From NCBI RefSeq assembly GCF_003986935.1, contig NZ_RJZE01000016.1:62001-126000 (forward strand): a DNA stretch of 64,000 nt. The letters run 5' to 3'. The position numbers and the translations under genes are program-made. The notes beneath the pieces are model-generated. The model was not told the origin of the DNA, did not search any database, and worked only from the letters and a program-made list of their open reading frames with translations. How positions within the stretch are numbered: position 1 is the stretch's first letter; each line of letters starts with the position of its first letter. Source of the stretch: Paraburkholderia kururiensis JCM 10599 = LMG 19447. Its GTDB lineage: Bacteria; Pseudomonadota; Gammaproteobacteria; Burkholderiales; Burkholderiaceae. Positions 63,279 through 64,000 of the stretch are shown here, one piece after another.

Positions 63279-64000
63279 GCTTCGTCTCCCGTGGTGGCGT
63301 TCGTGTGGGTAGCGGCTGCGGCGGCTGCGGCGGATGCATTCGCATGCGCCTTGCGCTGGCCGCCGAGTTCGCGCTCCAGCTTGCGGTCAAGCAGATACAG
63401 CCGGAAGCCGTGAATCAGGAACGCGCAGATGGCCGTGGGAATGCCCCACACCGCGACGTGCATCGGCTCGACAGAGACGCCGGCTTCCTTGAGGAAGGTG
63501 GTCATGAGCACGATGGCGCCGAACGCGACGAAGATGTCTTCGCCGAAGAAGAGGCCCACGTTGTCCGTCGCCGCGGAGAACGCGCGCAGACGCTGGCGCA
63601 CGGCGTCGGTGAGCTTGCCGAAGCGGTTTTCGGTGGCGCCTTCGGCCATTGGCGCAATCAGCGGACGCACCATCTGCGGATGCCCGCCCAGACCTGTCAG
63701 ACCGACGGCCGCCGTGAGTTCGCGCACGAGCAGATAGACGATCAACAGACGCCCGGCCGTGGCCGCCTTGATGCCGGCAATCCACATCTGCGCGCGCTCG
63801 CGCAGGCCATGGCGTTCCAGCAGACCGATCACGGCGAGCGGCAGCAGGATGATGAGCGGGATGTTGCGCGTCTTGATGAAGCCGGTACCGATGGCCGCGA
63901 GAATCTTCTCGGGCGGGAAGTGCGCCGCGGCGCCGGTGGCGATGGCGGCCACGGCGACGATCAGCATCGGATTGAACCGCAATACGAAGCCAACGATGAT
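63275..64000 (-). CDS. DUF969 family membrane protein, 5' end beyond window
   Basis: The frame stays open to the window edge (IIVGFVLRFNPMLIVAVAAI), and a start at the internal TTG 63982 would cut into the first membrane helix, so the true start lies past base 64,000. The visible 241 residues show several helices and the family blocks IGTGFIKTRNIPLIILLPLA and GLTGLGGHPQMVRPLIAPMA, then an Ala-rich C-terminus. It is the upstream partner of DUF979 in one operon. Confidence 0.86.
   Translation of the reverse strand: MIVGFVLRFNPMLIVAVAAIATGAAAHFPPEKILAAIGTGFIKTRNIPLIILLPLAVIGLLERHGLRERAQMWIAGIKAATAGRLLIVYLLVRELTAAVGLTGLGGHPQMVRPLIAPMAEGATENRFGKLTDAVRQRLRAFSAATDNVGLFFGEDIFVAFGAIVLMTTFLKEAGVSVEPMHVAVWGIPTAICAFLIHGFRLYLLDRKLERELGGQRKAHANASAAAAAAATHTNATTGDEA

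Overview
The window looks like chromosomal DNA of a high-GC betaproteobacterium of the family Burkholderiaceae (Burkholderia/Paraburkholderia/Trinickia group). The basis is the gene families (a DUF3443 lipoprotein, an FlhB-like fragment after fliST, ahcY preceded by an SAH riboswitch, a CidA/CidB pair), the GC-rich codon use, and FliA (sigma-28) promoters of the form TAAA-N4-N11-GCCGNTAA. The species cannot be named from the sequence alone. No tRNA, rRNA, CRISPR array, insertion sequence or integrase was seen.

Positions 1-43,913 are almost a complete polar-flagellum gene region. In order: a 5'-truncated lipoprotein; flhB-flhA; flhF-flhG-fliA; a glycine-zipper protein; flgN-flgM-flgA on the minus strand; flgBCDEFGHIJ; a YcgR-type flagellar brake; flgKL; fliLMNOPQR; then, on the minus strand, fliK-J-I-H-G-F; then fliE; then fliS-fliT, a second FliK-like gene and a free FlhB C-terminal-domain protein. 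These supply the export gate (FlhA, FlhB, FliOPQR), its ATPase complex (FliH, FliI, FliJ), the MS ring, switch and C ring (FliF, FliG, FliM, FliN), rod, hook and hook-filament junction, length control (FliK), the sigma-28/anti-sigma pair (FliA/FlgM) and polar number control (FlhF/FlhG). Four sigma-28 promoters are readable, before flgMN, ycgR, flgKL and fliST. A different two-block element with fixed spacing lies before flhB and flhF, with weaker matches before flgB and fliL.

Between the convergent fliR and fliK 3' ends (about 30,850-32,780) lies AT-richer cargo. It holds a PAAR-domain protein, a peptidoglycan amidase with all expected catalytic residues, and a small signal-anchored protein coupled to it by an ATGA overlap. 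This looks like a type VI secretion effector with its immunity gene. The effector is split over two frames exactly at a T7 run that forms a T TTT TTC slippery heptamer. It is either a one-base deletion (real or a base-calling artefact) or a programmed -1 frameshift.

From 43,914 onward the region is metabolic. It holds a coniferyl-aldehyde-type dehydrogenase and an AidB-like acyl-CoA dehydrogenase (minus strand), a GMC oxidoreductase, a LysR regulator divergent from cidA-cidB, the methyl-cycle genes ahcY (SAH riboswitch) and metF with a small membrane protein between them, a dipeptide-type ABC importer (dppABCDF) running into a TraB/GumN-family gene, and a DUF979/DUF969 membrane pair, the last cut by the window end. 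Several intergenic regions carry short tandem repeats of 11 or 13 bp unrelated to one another in sequence. One of them supplies the stop codon of the LysR gene.
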